A stretch of 62,406 nucleotides of DNA, taken from positions 35,567 through 97,972 of the forward strand of contig PBAS01000004.1 of the NCBI GenBank assembly GCA_002716625.1, written 5' to 3'. A program made the position numbers and the translations under genes. The notes beneath the pieces are model-generated. The model worked only from the letters and a program-made list of their open reading frames with translations, was not told the DNA's origin and made no database searches. The stretch is from Phycisphaeraceae bacterium (lineage in GTDB: Bacteria; Planctomycetota; Phycisphaerae; Phycisphaerales; Phycisphaeraceae). Shown one piece after another: positions 27,284 to 35,598 of the stretch (the first letter of the stretch is position 1; each line of letters starts with the position of its first letter).

Positions 27284-27292
27284 CAAAAAAAA

Positions 27293-27369
27293 TGCCACTG
27301 GCAGTTTGACGGTTCGCACGGTGACGAGTTCGAAAACATCGTTCGTACGGAGTCTGGCTGCCAGTGGCA
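27293..27369. terminator. Long inverted repeat between convergent genes, probable bidirectional terminator
   Basis: TGCCACTGGCAG at 27293-27304 is repeated perfectly in inverted form at 27358-27369, with 53 bases between the arms. A run of A residues (27285-27292) precedes the left arm, giving a T-run for transcripts reading the minus strand. It lies between the stops of the aldo/keto reductase (27283, plus) and the secreted basic protein (27410, minus), the place for a bidirectional terminator. The wide loop is itself partly self-complementary, so a larger structured RNA is possible. Confidence 0.55.
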
Positions 27370-27409
27370 CTGATCTACCAGGCGTTGGAAACACGCTAGT
27401 CATTCAGGC

Positions 27410-27994
27410 TTAATCACGTTCTTCTACCTGGCCCGGCTTGGTTGTTGGGCCGCCATCTACCCTAATCGGTCGGGGCTTTTCTTCCACGGGTCGGATGCTA
27501 GGAAGCGCCGAGGTGATTGCCTGTTCAGCACGTGAAGCACATTTTCTGAGCCGCTTGAGTTGTTCTGCGCGCACGTGTCGGATGCGTTTTGCAAGATCCG
27601 GACGCTTGAGGTATCGCAGTACCCGGATGCAGCGGCGTGCGTTTCCGGAAATAGCTTTGGCACATCGTGTAGCATCCTTGCGGACCTTGTTGGTTCCGTG
27701 GCGGGCGATTTTGGCGGCGCGCCGGTGATCGCCAGCAGCAAGCGCCTTCTTGATGCCATAGATGGCACGTTTGGCGGTGTCCTTACTGTGCCGGCAACCC
27801 TTGTTTGCCAACTCAATCAGCATTTTTTCGCAACGTTTTGCTAGAGTTGTTGCACGGTCCACATGTGGTATGTCAACGGAAACTGGCTTGGGTTTCTTGG
27901 TAACCGCCTCGGTTTCTTTGGCCAGCAGTGGGGACGCACTTAGGAACGCCAATGTTGCCGCCAGTGTGTAGGAAAGCATTTTTTGTCGATTCAT
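27410..27994 (-). CDS. Secreted, very basic protein with regularly placed cysteines
   Basis: A good ribosome-binding site (GAAGGAG) precedes ATG 27994, giving 194 residues. The N-terminus has a Sec signal (LSYTLAATLAFLSASPLLA, cleavage near residue 24). The mature protein is lysine/arginine-rich, largely helical, and has several Cys residues spaced along the helices (KRCEKML, KGCRHSKD, TRCAKA, RRCIRVL, RKCASRA), plus a Pro-rich acidic tail. I recognise no family. A periplasmic scaffold, DNA- or polyanion-binding role would fit the charge, but this is only inference. It stands alone, convergent with the aldo/keto reductase. Confidence 0.7.
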   Translation of the reverse strand: MNRQKMLSYTLAATLAFLSASPLLAKETEAVTKKPKPVSVDIPHVDRATTLAKRCEKMLIELANKGCRHSKDTAKRAIYGIKKALAAGDHRRAAKIARHGTNKVRKDATRCAKAISGNARRCIRVLRYLKRPDLAKRIRHVRAEQLKRLRKCASRAEQAITSALPSIRPVEEKPRPIRVDGGPTTKPGQVEERD

Positions 27995-28000
27995 GATCAT

Positions 28001-28398
28001 CTCCTTCAGGTTGAGGTTAGCTAGTGTATTTCAGTCTCTCATTCCCAACTACCTGCTGGGAGCCGTACGGTGCATGTAGAACGCCAGCAAATTGCAGATA
28101 TTGCAACGCAAAGAAAAAATGTTGAACAGATCGGCTCTGTGAAGCCCCAAAGCCCTACCGGATGGTCCGTAACGGGATTTTTATGATATCTGATAGATAA
28201 TTTCGGCAGGTGAGAACCGAGTAATAGCATGCTCTGGAATGATGGTTTTGCGACAATTCATGTTTTTCACAGCACAAGCGCAACCAAACTGCTAATCACA
28301 ACGCATTTCACCTGTGGATACCAACATGGCAACACAAGGGATTTCAAGTGTGTGTTTTTCTATCGGGCTTCCTGCAAAGATCGGCATGCTTGGTAATG
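28001..28398. other. Intergenic stretch without identified gene
   Basis: About 400 bases between the secreted basic protein and nuoB, both on the minus strand. I found no convincing reading frame, tRNA or long hairpin; only a short TTGCA/TGCAA stem near 28090. It should hold the promoter of the downstream basic protein gene. Confidence 0.5.
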
Positions 28399-28944
28399 TT
28401 AGACAGCTGCCGGTGCGGGAACGGGAATATTGTGCTTCTTTGCCGCTTCTTTGGATCCGCGGGGCAGCCCGATGGTTTGTGCTTGGATCTTGTCCTGGAC
28501 CCGCATAAACCCTTCGATCAACGCTTCGGGTCGTGGGGGGCAGCCAGGAACATAAACATCAACTGGCACCACCAGGTCCACGCCCTTGACCACGTGATAG
28601 CCATATTTGAAATAGGGGCCACCGCCGACGGTACAGGCACCCATGGCAATTACGTATTTCGGATCAGGCATTTGGTTGTACAGGCGACGTACCCGGCTGG
28701 CCATCTTATAAGTGACCGTACCGGCAACAATCATGAGATCCGACTGACGCGGTGTCGCCCGGAAAGCACCAGCACCAAATCTATCCACGTCAAATCTGGA
28801 TGCTCCATAGGCCATCATCTCGATCGCACAACAAGCCAACCCAAACGTCATGGGCCAGACACTGCTCTTGCGTGCCCAGTTGATTGCCCAATCAACGCTT
28901 GTGATAATTAAACCTTCTTCAAAGCGGTTTTCGATCCAACTCAT
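28399..28944 (-). CDS. nuoB: NADH-quinone oxidoreductase subunit B, isolated from other nuo genes
   Basis: This 181-residue protein is the NuoB/PSST subunit of respiratory complex I, which holds Fe-S cluster N2 next to the quinone site. The cluster cysteines are present: the tandem pair in [10 protein letters not shown], one in [10 protein letters not shown] and one in [23 protein letters not shown] and [12 protein letters not shown] are also characteristic. The length is usual. No other nuo genes flank it: it is divergent from trkA upstream and faces a 400-base gap downstream. Complex I must be encoded elsewhere as well, or this is a relocated single copy. [NiFe] hydrogenase small subunits and formate hydrogenlyase relatives also share the fold, but the quinone-side motifs favour NuoB. 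Confidence 0.95.
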   Translation of the reverse strand: MSWIENRFEEGLIITSVDWAINWARKSSVWPMTFGLACCAIEMMAYGASRFDVDRFGAGAFRATPRQSDLMIVAGTVTYKMASRVRRLYNQMPDPKYVIAMGACTVGGGPYFKYGYHVVKGVDLVVPVDVYVPGCPPRPEALIEGFMRVQDKIQAQTIGLPRGSKEAAKKHNIPVPAPAAV

Positions 28945-29134
28945 TACACTTCCTTTTTCGTCGAACCGGGTGATGATCTATTGGCAGGAGGATCTCGGCG
29001 ATCCATAACAATTCTAAGCGGGTTCGCAGTCTGCGGCCAGTACGGGCCCCCCAGGGCACTTGTCTGCCAAAATTTGGTGGCTAACCTTGTTGCACCACAT
29101 GCCGAGTGGCAAAATAGGGTTAAAAGGTTGCGAT

Positions 29135-30484
29135 ATGAATATTATCATTTGTGGTGCTGGTGAGGTTGGGTCCCATGCTGCGGAGGTTCTCGGTGGCCGG
29201 GGCAATAACATCACCGTCATTGACCATTGTGAACAGAGACTGGAAGCCATCGAAGAGGCGATGGATGTTCGCACGCTTGAGGGCAATGGAGCCCATGCTG
29301 CGGTTTTACGCGATGCTGGGTGTCACTCGGCCGACGTATTTATCGCTGCCACGGCAGATGATGAAATTAATTTGCTGTCGGCGTCGATTGCTTCTGGGGT
29401 CGGTGCAGACCATACGATTGCGCGGGTGCATCACAGTGCATTCTATGATCAGCGTGGATTGGATTACATTGCCCACCTGGGCATTGATCACTTGGTTTGT
29501 CCTGAATATGCCACGGCGGAGGCCATCGCCCGAACAATCCGTAATCCAGGTGCATTAGCGGTTGAGCAATTTGCTTGTGGTCAAATCGAGATGCAGCAAC
29601 TGCCAGTTGCTCCCAATTGTCAGGCATTGGGAAAGCGGCTTGCGGATATCATTCTTCCTTCGGCCGTGCGAGTGGCGTCAGTCGAACGTCACGGCAGCGC
29701 ATTTATGCCCGATGGTGAGACGGTTATCCAAGTAGGTGATGTAGTGACGATTGTCGGTGATGTGGAGAGCTTTGAGGGTGCCAGCAAGCTATTCCACTCA
29801 TCCAAGTCCAGGCGTAAACGGGTCATTATCATTGGGGGTACTTCGGTGGGGGTGTGGCTTGGTCGAGCCTTGCGAAGCCGTGCATTTGCAGTACGGTTAT
29901 TTGAGCCGGACCGTGATAGGGCGATAGAGCTTTCCGAAAAACTTGACTGGGTGACGGTTCTTAATGCAGATCCAACCGAACCAAGCGTACTGGAAGAGGA
30001 GCACGCCGAGCAAGCCGATGCTCTGGTGGCTTTAACCAATGACGATGAACATAACATTCTTGTGGCGGCACGGGCTAAGAGCTTGGGTATTGCTAAGGCT
30101 ATTGCAGTCGTTCAGCGGCCGACGTATCTGCACTTACTTGAGCACGTGGGTATCGACCGTGCATTTAGTCCACGTGATACAGCGGTGGATCAGATTGCAC
30201 AACTATTGACTCATGAACCAGTACGACAGCGAGCATCACTTGCTGAGGGTGTTGCTGATATCTATGAAGTGGTTGTTTCCAAGAATGCCACAGAGGTAAT
30301 TGGAATACCGCTTAAGATCTCCATGAAGCTGCAAGAAAAGGTTCTTGTGGCTGCGATTGGCCGGGGTCCTGCTGTTTTTGTTCCCGGGCCGGAGGATGCA
30401 ATTGCAGCTGGCGATACGGTTGTGGTTATTGGCCCCAGTGGTATGGGTAAGACGCTGCGGAAACTTCTGGTCACGGGCTCATAA
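29135..30484 (+). CDS. trkA: Trk potassium uptake regulator TrkA, two RCK repeats
   Basis: This 449-residue cytoplasmic gating protein controls the TrkH potassium channel by binding NAD(H) and nucleotides. It has two Rossmann (RCK_N) and two RCK_C halves. The first begins MNIIICGAGEVGSHAAEVL at the chosen ATG 29135, and the second begins VIIIGGTSVGVWLGRAL near residue 230, where the last Gly positions vary. AAVLRDAGCHSADVFIAATADDEIN is a TrkA hallmark. The longer frame from 29060 is not homologous at its start. A spacing of 235 bases separates it from trkH, and a stem-loop (30507-30526) lies in that gap. Confidence 0.94.
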   Translation: MNIIICGAGEVGSHAAEVLGGRGNNITVIDHCEQRLEAIEEAMDVRTLEGNGAHAAVLRDAGCHSADVFIAATADDEINLLSASIASGVGADHTIARVHHSAFYDQRGLDYIAHLGIDHLVCPEYATAEAIARTIRNPGALAVEQFACGQIEMQQLPVAPNCQALGKRLADIILPSAVRVASVERHGSAFMPDGETVIQVGDVVTIVGDVESFEGASKLFHSSKSRRKRVIIIGGTSVGVWLGRALRSRAFAVRLFEPDRDRAIELSEKLDWVTVLNADPTEPSVLEEEHAEQADALVALTNDDEHNILVAARAKSLGIAKAIAVVQRPTYLHLLEHVGIDRAFSPRDTAVDQIAQLLTHEPVRQRASLAEGVADIYEVVVSKNATEVIGIPLKISMKLQEKVLVAAIGRGPAVFVPGPEDAIAAGDTVVVIGPSGMGKTLRKLLVTGS

Positions 30485-30506
30485 CAATAATAAATGTTTG
30501 GTACTC

Positions 30507-30526
30507 CCTGCGGTTCGGGCCGCAGG
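30507..30526 (+). terminator. GC-rich stem-loop after trkA
   Basis: CCTGCGG at 30507-30513 pairs with CCGCAGG at 30520-30526 around a six-base loop, 23 bases after the trkA stop. It has no proper T-run, so it may be a weak terminator or an attenuator before trkH. Confidence 0.4.
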
Positions 30527-30718
30527 TCAGCTTTCTCATGAATAAGGGAACGTAGTTTTCTGACGTTCGGGGAGGCGCGCAGTAGAATGTTTTGTGAATT
30601 ATGCGGTTGCACGGAAACATGGCTTGGATGCTTCTTGGCATGGGAAAAGATACTGTGATCTTCTTAAAGCAATTCCTGAGTAATCTGGATTTTCAGGTGT
30701 AGTACACGGAATAACCCA

Positions 30719-32245
30719 GTGATTAATCTAAGACTGGTCCTGCGACAAGTTGGCCTTTTGCTTTTGGTTATCAGCGCTGCTCTTTTGGCCGTCACGCTTG
30801 CTACTTCCCAGTGGCTGGGATTTGGTGTATATGATCTACGCACCACTCGATCCATGCTGCAGGCCGTGTGTGTTGGCGTAGCGGGCGGTTTAGTGCTCTG
30901 GCTGTTCGGTCGCAAATGCCGGTCATTCATTGGGCATCGCGAAGCCCTTTTGCTGGTGGCACTCAGTTGGCTTGTGGGCGCGGTTGTGGCCGCTCTGCCA
31001 TACTTTTTCTGGGCTGGTGGTGGGTCAAACACACATCCGTTTACTTCGTTCGTTGGTTGTTACTTCGAGGCGATGAGCGGCTTGTCAACCACCGGGGCCA
31101 CCGTTCTTGCGGAGGTTGAAAGCCTTCCCCGCGGTCTCCTGCTTTGGCGGGCAGTCACACAATGGTTAGGAGGCTTGGGGATTGTTGTGTTGTTCGTTGC
31201 AGTACTGCCATCGCTGGGTGTTGGGGGCAAGAAGTTGTTTCAAGTGGAGGCGACTGGGCCGACCTCTCAAGGTGTCAGGCCACGCGTGCGTGAAACCGCT
31301 CGATTGTTGTGGCTGATTTATTTAGGGTTTACGTGTGTCGAGATGGCCTTGCTTTGCTTCTTTGGCATGCCGGTGTTTGACGCCGCATGCCATACATTTT
31401 CAACTGTGGCGTCAGGTGGTTTTAGCAGCCAAAATGCGGGGATTGGTGGTTATGATTCGGTGGCGATTACCGGTACGATCATTCTGTTCATGCTGTTGGC
31501 CGGGATCAACTTTGGGATCTACTACCAATTATTGCGTGGTCGGTGGAACATGCTGTGGCGAGACCCTGAATTTCGATGTTATGGCGGTATCCTTCTGCTT
31601 GGTTCAATCATTGTCGTCTGGCAACTTTATGGTGGCAGGATTGTTCTTACATCAGGCAAGTTAATTGAAAGTGCTGGCTTTGCTGATGCGTTGGTCCATG
31701 GAGTCTTTCAGGTCATATCCCTACATACAGGGACAGGTTTCTGCACCGCCGATTTTGATCAATGGGGAGTGGTGCCAAAGGCCTTGTTGGTGGGATTGAT
31801 GTTCGTTGGCGGTTCGGCAGGGTCAACCAGTGGTGGGGTTAAAGTCATCCGGTGTCTTGTGGCGGCAAAGGTGATAATCGCTGAGATCGAACGTGTTTTT
31901 CGACCTGCTGTGGTGCGTACGATCAAGGCTGGACGGTGGGCGGTTGATCCAGAACTGCGGCAGGCTACGGTTGTTTATCTGCTCATCATCGTTCTTATTG
32001 CCGTGGCGGCAACGGTGATCCTGATGTTCCTACAGCCGCAACTGGATATTACCACAGCTGCCATGGCCAGCATTGCGACGTTGAATAATATTGGACCGGG
32101 TCTGGCAGGTGTCGGTGCTATGAGCAATTATGGCTGGTTCGAACCAGCAAGCCAGTTAGTTATGTGTGTTTTAATGGTAATGGGGCGGCTGGAGATCTAT
32201 GCGATTCTTGTGTTGTTCCTGCCAGGGTTCTGGCGAAGTGAGTAA
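30719..32245 (+). CDS. trkH: Trk potassium uptake membrane subunit TrkH/KtrB
   Basis: This 508-residue channel subunit forms the potassium pathway gated by TrkA. The four selectivity-filter regions with the conserved glycines are visible in order: MSGLSTTGATVL, STVASGGFSSQNAG, SLHTGTGFCTADF and TLNNIGPGLAGVG. Hydrophobic helices fill the rest. The start is GTG 30719, the first start in a frame that lines up with the family. Its neighbour trkA is upstream on the same strand, consistent with a Trk system; the gap contains a hairpin, so the two genes may be expressed differently. Confidence 0.94.
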   Translation: MINLRLVLRQVGLLLLVISAALLAVTLATSQWLGFGVYDLRTTRSMLQAVCVGVAGGLVLWLFGRKCRSFIGHREALLLVALSWLVGAVVAALPYFFWAGGGSNTHPFTSFVGCYFEAMSGLSTTGATVLAEVESLPRGLLLWRAVTQWLGGLGIVVLFVAVLPSLGVGGKKLFQVEATGPTSQGVRPRVRETARLLWLIYLGFTCVEMALLCFFGMPVFDAACHTFSTVASGGFSSQNAGIGGYDSVAITGTIILFMLLAGINFGIYYQLLRGRWNMLWRDPEFRCYGGILLLGSIIVVWQLYGGRIVLTSGKLIESAGFADALVHGVFQVISLHTGTGFCTADFDQWGVVPKALLVGLMFVGGSAGSTSGGVKVIRCLVAAKVIIAEIERVFRPAVVRTIKAGRWAVDPELRQATVVYLLIIVLIAVAATVILMFLQPQLDITTAAMASIATLNNIGPGLAGVGAMSNYGWFEPASQLVMCVLMVMGRLEIYAILVLFLPGFWRSE

Positions 32246-32452
32246 GGACACAGTGAATAGGGCAAATGGTGTTCCCTTTGTCCTGTATTGCCTTCCAAAC
32301 TAGGCATGTTTGCGCTGGGAAAGCCGTGGCAACTCTATTGCCATCTTACTTACAGGTTCGGTGCCCTTAATTCAGAACCCACGGTAGCACATGGTTGCAT
32401 GACTAGTAGATCTGGCCGGATATCAGGTCCGCGCTCACTATAATGGGTGATT

Positions 32453-34078
32453 ATGCAGTCGAGCTCCACTCCTGATTCCTTGCCCCGTCATGGTCCGTGC
32501 CTTCTGAAAATATGTTTCACTGCAATCCTTTTGCTGCTTGTTTGGAATCAGGTGCGTGTCTTGACGCACTTCGCCATTGTCTATGCCGACAAGGATCAGG
32601 TACTCATGTGGACAGCAGCGCATGAGTTGTTGCAAGGTCGTATCCATGAACCCCGGTTTTATGGCCAAGACTATAATTCAATGATTGAGGGGTATCTCGC
32701 ATCTCCGCTTGTTGCAAGCGGGGTTCCGTATCATGTGGCAGTTCCAGTGGTCACGAGTGTGCTGTGCTTGGCACCCTTTGTAGTGCTGGGTTTCTGCTGT
32801 TGGCGATCTGGACAACCACTTGCGGCATTGTTGGCATTGGCCATGCCGCTCATGCTGCCAATTGAATACACGATGATCACCAGCATGCCTAGGGGGTTTG
32901 TGACGGGGAATTGTTTTATTACTGTGGTGGCTTGCCTGATTTTATTTCCCATGTCGTGCAGGTCCTTTTTTCTCTCCGGGCTACTGTTGGTGCTGGGGGT
33001 TTCGCTGAATCCAACCGTCCTGATCATGGCCACGCCAGTGGCTCTGGTGCTCGTATTGCGGCATTGGCGATCACGCCGTTTTTACCTGTGGGTTGGTGCG
33101 GGTGGACTGCTCGCCGCCGCTGGACACTATGCATCAGTTGCATTTTATGACATCTATCCAAGTCATCGGGTCTACGCGGTCCTGTTTGATGAAGTGTTGT
33201 CCGTTGAGGCACTGAGGAGAGGTTGGCGAAACTTGGATGGACACCTCGGCGTCCTTACACCAGTTTGGGCCAACCAGGTCTGGATTCTGGGACTGGTGTT
33301 TTCAGCAATTCTTATTGGTCTTTGGCGATGCCATGCACGGCTGCCCTTCATCTCGCTGCTATTAGGGCTGGTGGTTGTCGGTCTGAGTTTTAGTATCGAG
33401 CGAGTTCACGTGGGCAGTGATTCAGTTTACTGGCATCTGGCGAGATTTTATCTTTCGGTTCCCTTGGTCATGGTTTTGGGTTTTGCTTGGTTTGAGCAGG
33501 CTGCAGGCAAGCGACTGGGTTTCGGTCATAGGAACCTCGTATCCATCGGGTTAACCCTGCTGGTTGTCACGGTCTTTGTTGGACACGGCTTGGTTTATGA
33601 AAGGGTTGTTCAAAAGCATGTGAGTATTATCAATCCGGCTGGCGTGCAAGCGGTGCCCGTCCAATTGATCTACGAACGTTGCGAGGCGTTGGGCGAACTT
33701 GCCAGCCAGACCGGTCATAAGCTCGTGGTATTTGGATTTGTACATAAGACCGTTGCCTATGCCTGCGAGCCCATTCTCCGTGAACGTGTTAAGACTTTAA
33801 TGGTGAGGGATTTTGTGGCTGAACGTCGAACCTGGCGGCTTTATGAAGAACGAGATAGCCCGACTCGAGATGTTCTGTTCTATAATTTCAGCGAAGAGCA
33901 GATTAAGCGAGGCCAATCATTGGGCCTGATACCAGAGCCTGCCGTTTTGATAGGCAATATCCGTACGGTTCCCGGCCGGGTTCCGGACGGGGTGGACCTG
34001 TTCGATGTATTAAGTCAAATGGATATTCCCGGTGCACAAGACCTTGAAGCACGTGTAGGGTTCTTGGGGGTTGAATGA
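32453..34078 (+). CDS. Polytopic membrane protein resembling GT-C (ArnT/PMT) glycosyltransferases
   Basis: The 541-residue product (from ATG 32453; GTG 32447 is possible) has about ten transmembrane helices in residues 20-400. Its first extracytoplasmic loop after helix 1 reads YADKDQVLMWTAAHELLQGR, followed by FYGQDYNSMIEGYL. An acidic residue pair in the first periplasmic loop is typical of GT-C enzymes that transfer sugars from polyprenyl-phosphate donors, but the exact DE/DD signature of ArnT is not obvious here. The C-terminal 130 residues are soluble. The next gene (lipoprotein phosphodiesterase, 77 bases later) may be in the same unit. Confidence 0.6.
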   Translation: MQSSSTPDSLPRHGPCLLKICFTAILLLLVWNQVRVLTHFAIVYADKDQVLMWTAAHELLQGRIHEPRFYGQDYNSMIEGYLASPLVASGVPYHVAVPVVTSVLCLAPFVVLGFCCWRSGQPLAALLALAMPLMLPIEYTMITSMPRGFVTGNCFITVVACLILFPMSCRSFFLSGLLLVLGVSLNPTVLIMATPVALVLVLRHWRSRRFYLWVGAGGLLAAAGHYASVAFYDIYPSHRVYAVLFDEVLSVEALRRGWRNLDGHLGVLTPVWANQVWILGLVFSAILIGLWRCHARLPFISLLLGLVVVGLSFSIERVHVGSDSVYWHLARFYLSVPLVMVLGFAWFEQAAGKRLGFGHRNLVSIGLTLLVVTVFVGHGLVYERVVQKHVSIINPAGVQAVPVQLIYERCEALGELASQTGHKLVVFGFVHKTVAYACEPILRERVKTLMVRDFVAERRTWRLYEERDSPTRDVLFYNFSEEQIKRGQSLGLIPEPAVLIGNIRTVPGRVPDGVDLFDVLSQMDIPGAQDLEARVGFLGVE

Positions 34079-34154
34079 ACAAGTGGTGGTTTAGGACAAC
34101 ATGGATGTTCCATGTCGGCGTTAATTTTGAGAAAGAAGAAGAGGAAAAAACCTG

Positions 34155-35567
34155 ATGATCTGCATTACATGGAGCAATGGCAACTGTTGCAAGGCGGTCA
34201 TGGGGCTTGTGTTATTGGTATGGGCCGTTGGTTGTCAAAAGGATACCGCTCCTTCCCCGCCACCTGTATTGCTGGTTAGTATTGATGGTCTTGAATGGGA
34301 TGTCATGCTTCCGTTGCTGCGTGATGGCAAGATGTCCAACACTGCTAAGTTGATGGAGCGTGGAAACTATGGCTTGCTGGAGACCTTTGAGCCGACGCTG
34401 TCGCCGGTGATTTGGACGAGTATTGCTACGGGAAAGAATCCTGGAAAACACGGTATTTCCAATTTTGCCAAACATCAACCCGGAAAACCGGCGCAACTGT
34501 TTTCCAACTCGGACCGAAAAACCAAGGCGATCTGGAACATTGCAAGTGACTATGGTAAGCGTGTTGCCATCTGTGGCTGGTGGATGACCTTTCCGGTGGA
34601 GCCTGTGAATGGTGTGATGGTCGCACAGACCAACACGATCCAGCAAATTCACATTGCCAAGGGAGAAAACATCTGGAAGGGGCAGTTGATCGAGGGGATA
34701 CCCGGGCAGGTTTATCCCTACCATCGGCAGAATGAAATGATGAATATTCTCTGGGAAGTAGAGCGGTCGCTTTCGGAATTGACGGGGCAGATCTTCGGAC
34801 AGTTTTCACATCCCCTGTCGATGCTTGGCGAACGCCTTTGGAATAACTGCCTATGGTGTTTTCGCGCCGATGCGACCTACCTGCGGATCACTGAAACCCT
34901 GCTGGATGATCCGGAGCCTTACAATTTGACGGCCGTTTATTTCAGCGGTCCAGATGTCGTGGGTCACCGGTTTTGGCGGTATATGCAGCCGGATCTATAT
35001 GATCACAAGCCCACCCCGGAGCAGGTGGAAAATTTTGGCATGGTGATCGAAAACTATTACCGGTATATGGATCAGGCAATTGGGGCGCTGGTGGCTCGTA
35101 TGGGTGATCAGGCACGTATCCTGATTGTTTCTGACCATGGGATGCAGCCGATTAACCAGTTGGCACGATTTGATCCAGATGATCCTCCCAACGACGTGAA
35201 CTCCGCGCACCACCGAAACGCGCCGCCTGGCGTGATCATTGCGGCTGGTCCAGGCTTTCGCGAGTCGAATGGATCATTGAGTATTGCAAAACTAAAACGC
35301 GCGGATCTTGTCACGACGGCCACAGTGATGGATATCACCCCGACGTTACTGGCATTAATGAAACTTCCGATCGGGGAGGACATGGATGGCCAGGTTGCCG
35401 ACAATCTTCTGGACCCAGATCAATTGCATGTGGGTCAGAGGCAAATAGTGGGGACCCATGACACGCCGCAGTGGGTTGAAACGCATCAGGCATTGGTTGC
35501 CGAGGATCCAGGCCAAGATGAGCGGCTTGAACAACTGCGTTCGCTGGGCTATATCGGAAATGACTAG
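34155..35567 (+). CDS. Lipoprotein nucleotide pyrophosphatase/phosphodiesterase (alkaline phosphatase superfamily)
   Basis: This 470-residue protein has a lipobox (WAVGC near residue 27), so it is anchored outside the cytoplasm. Alkaline-phosphatase superfamily residues are visible: LVSIDGLEW with the first metal Asp, the nucleophile Thr in LSPVIWTSIATGKNPGKHG, VYFSGPDVVGHRFW, IVSDHGMQP, and a later HHRNAPPGVI His. This set matches type I phosphodiesterases and nucleotide pyrophosphatases acting on phosphodiester or phosphonate bonds. The last residues are LEQLRSLGYIGND, a tail shared with the convergent sulfatase-like protein 32 bases downstream. Confidence 0.88.
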   Translation: MICITWSNGNCCKAVMGLVLLVWAVGCQKDTAPSPPPVLLVSIDGLEWDVMLPLLRDGKMSNTAKLMERGNYGLLETFEPTLSPVIWTSIATGKNPGKHGISNFAKHQPGKPAQLFSNSDRKTKAIWNIASDYGKRVAICGWWMTFPVEPVNGVMVAQTNTIQQIHIAKGENIWKGQLIEGIPGQVYPYHRQNEMMNILWEVERSLSELTGQIFGQFSHPLSMLGERLWNNCLWCFRADATYLRITETLLDDPEPYNLTAVYFSGPDVVGHRFWRYMQPDLYDHKPTPEQVENFGMVIENYYRYMDQAIGALVARMGDQARILIVSDHGMQPINQLARFDPDDPPNDVNSAHHRNAPPGVIIAAGPGFRESNGSLSIAKLKRADLVTTATVMDITPTLLALMKLPIGEDMDGQVADNLLDPDQLHVGQRQIVGTHDTPQWVETHQALVAEDPGQDERLEQLRSLGYIGND

Positions 35568-35598
35568 ATCGATTGTGCTCAGATGATTGCTTCGTGGG

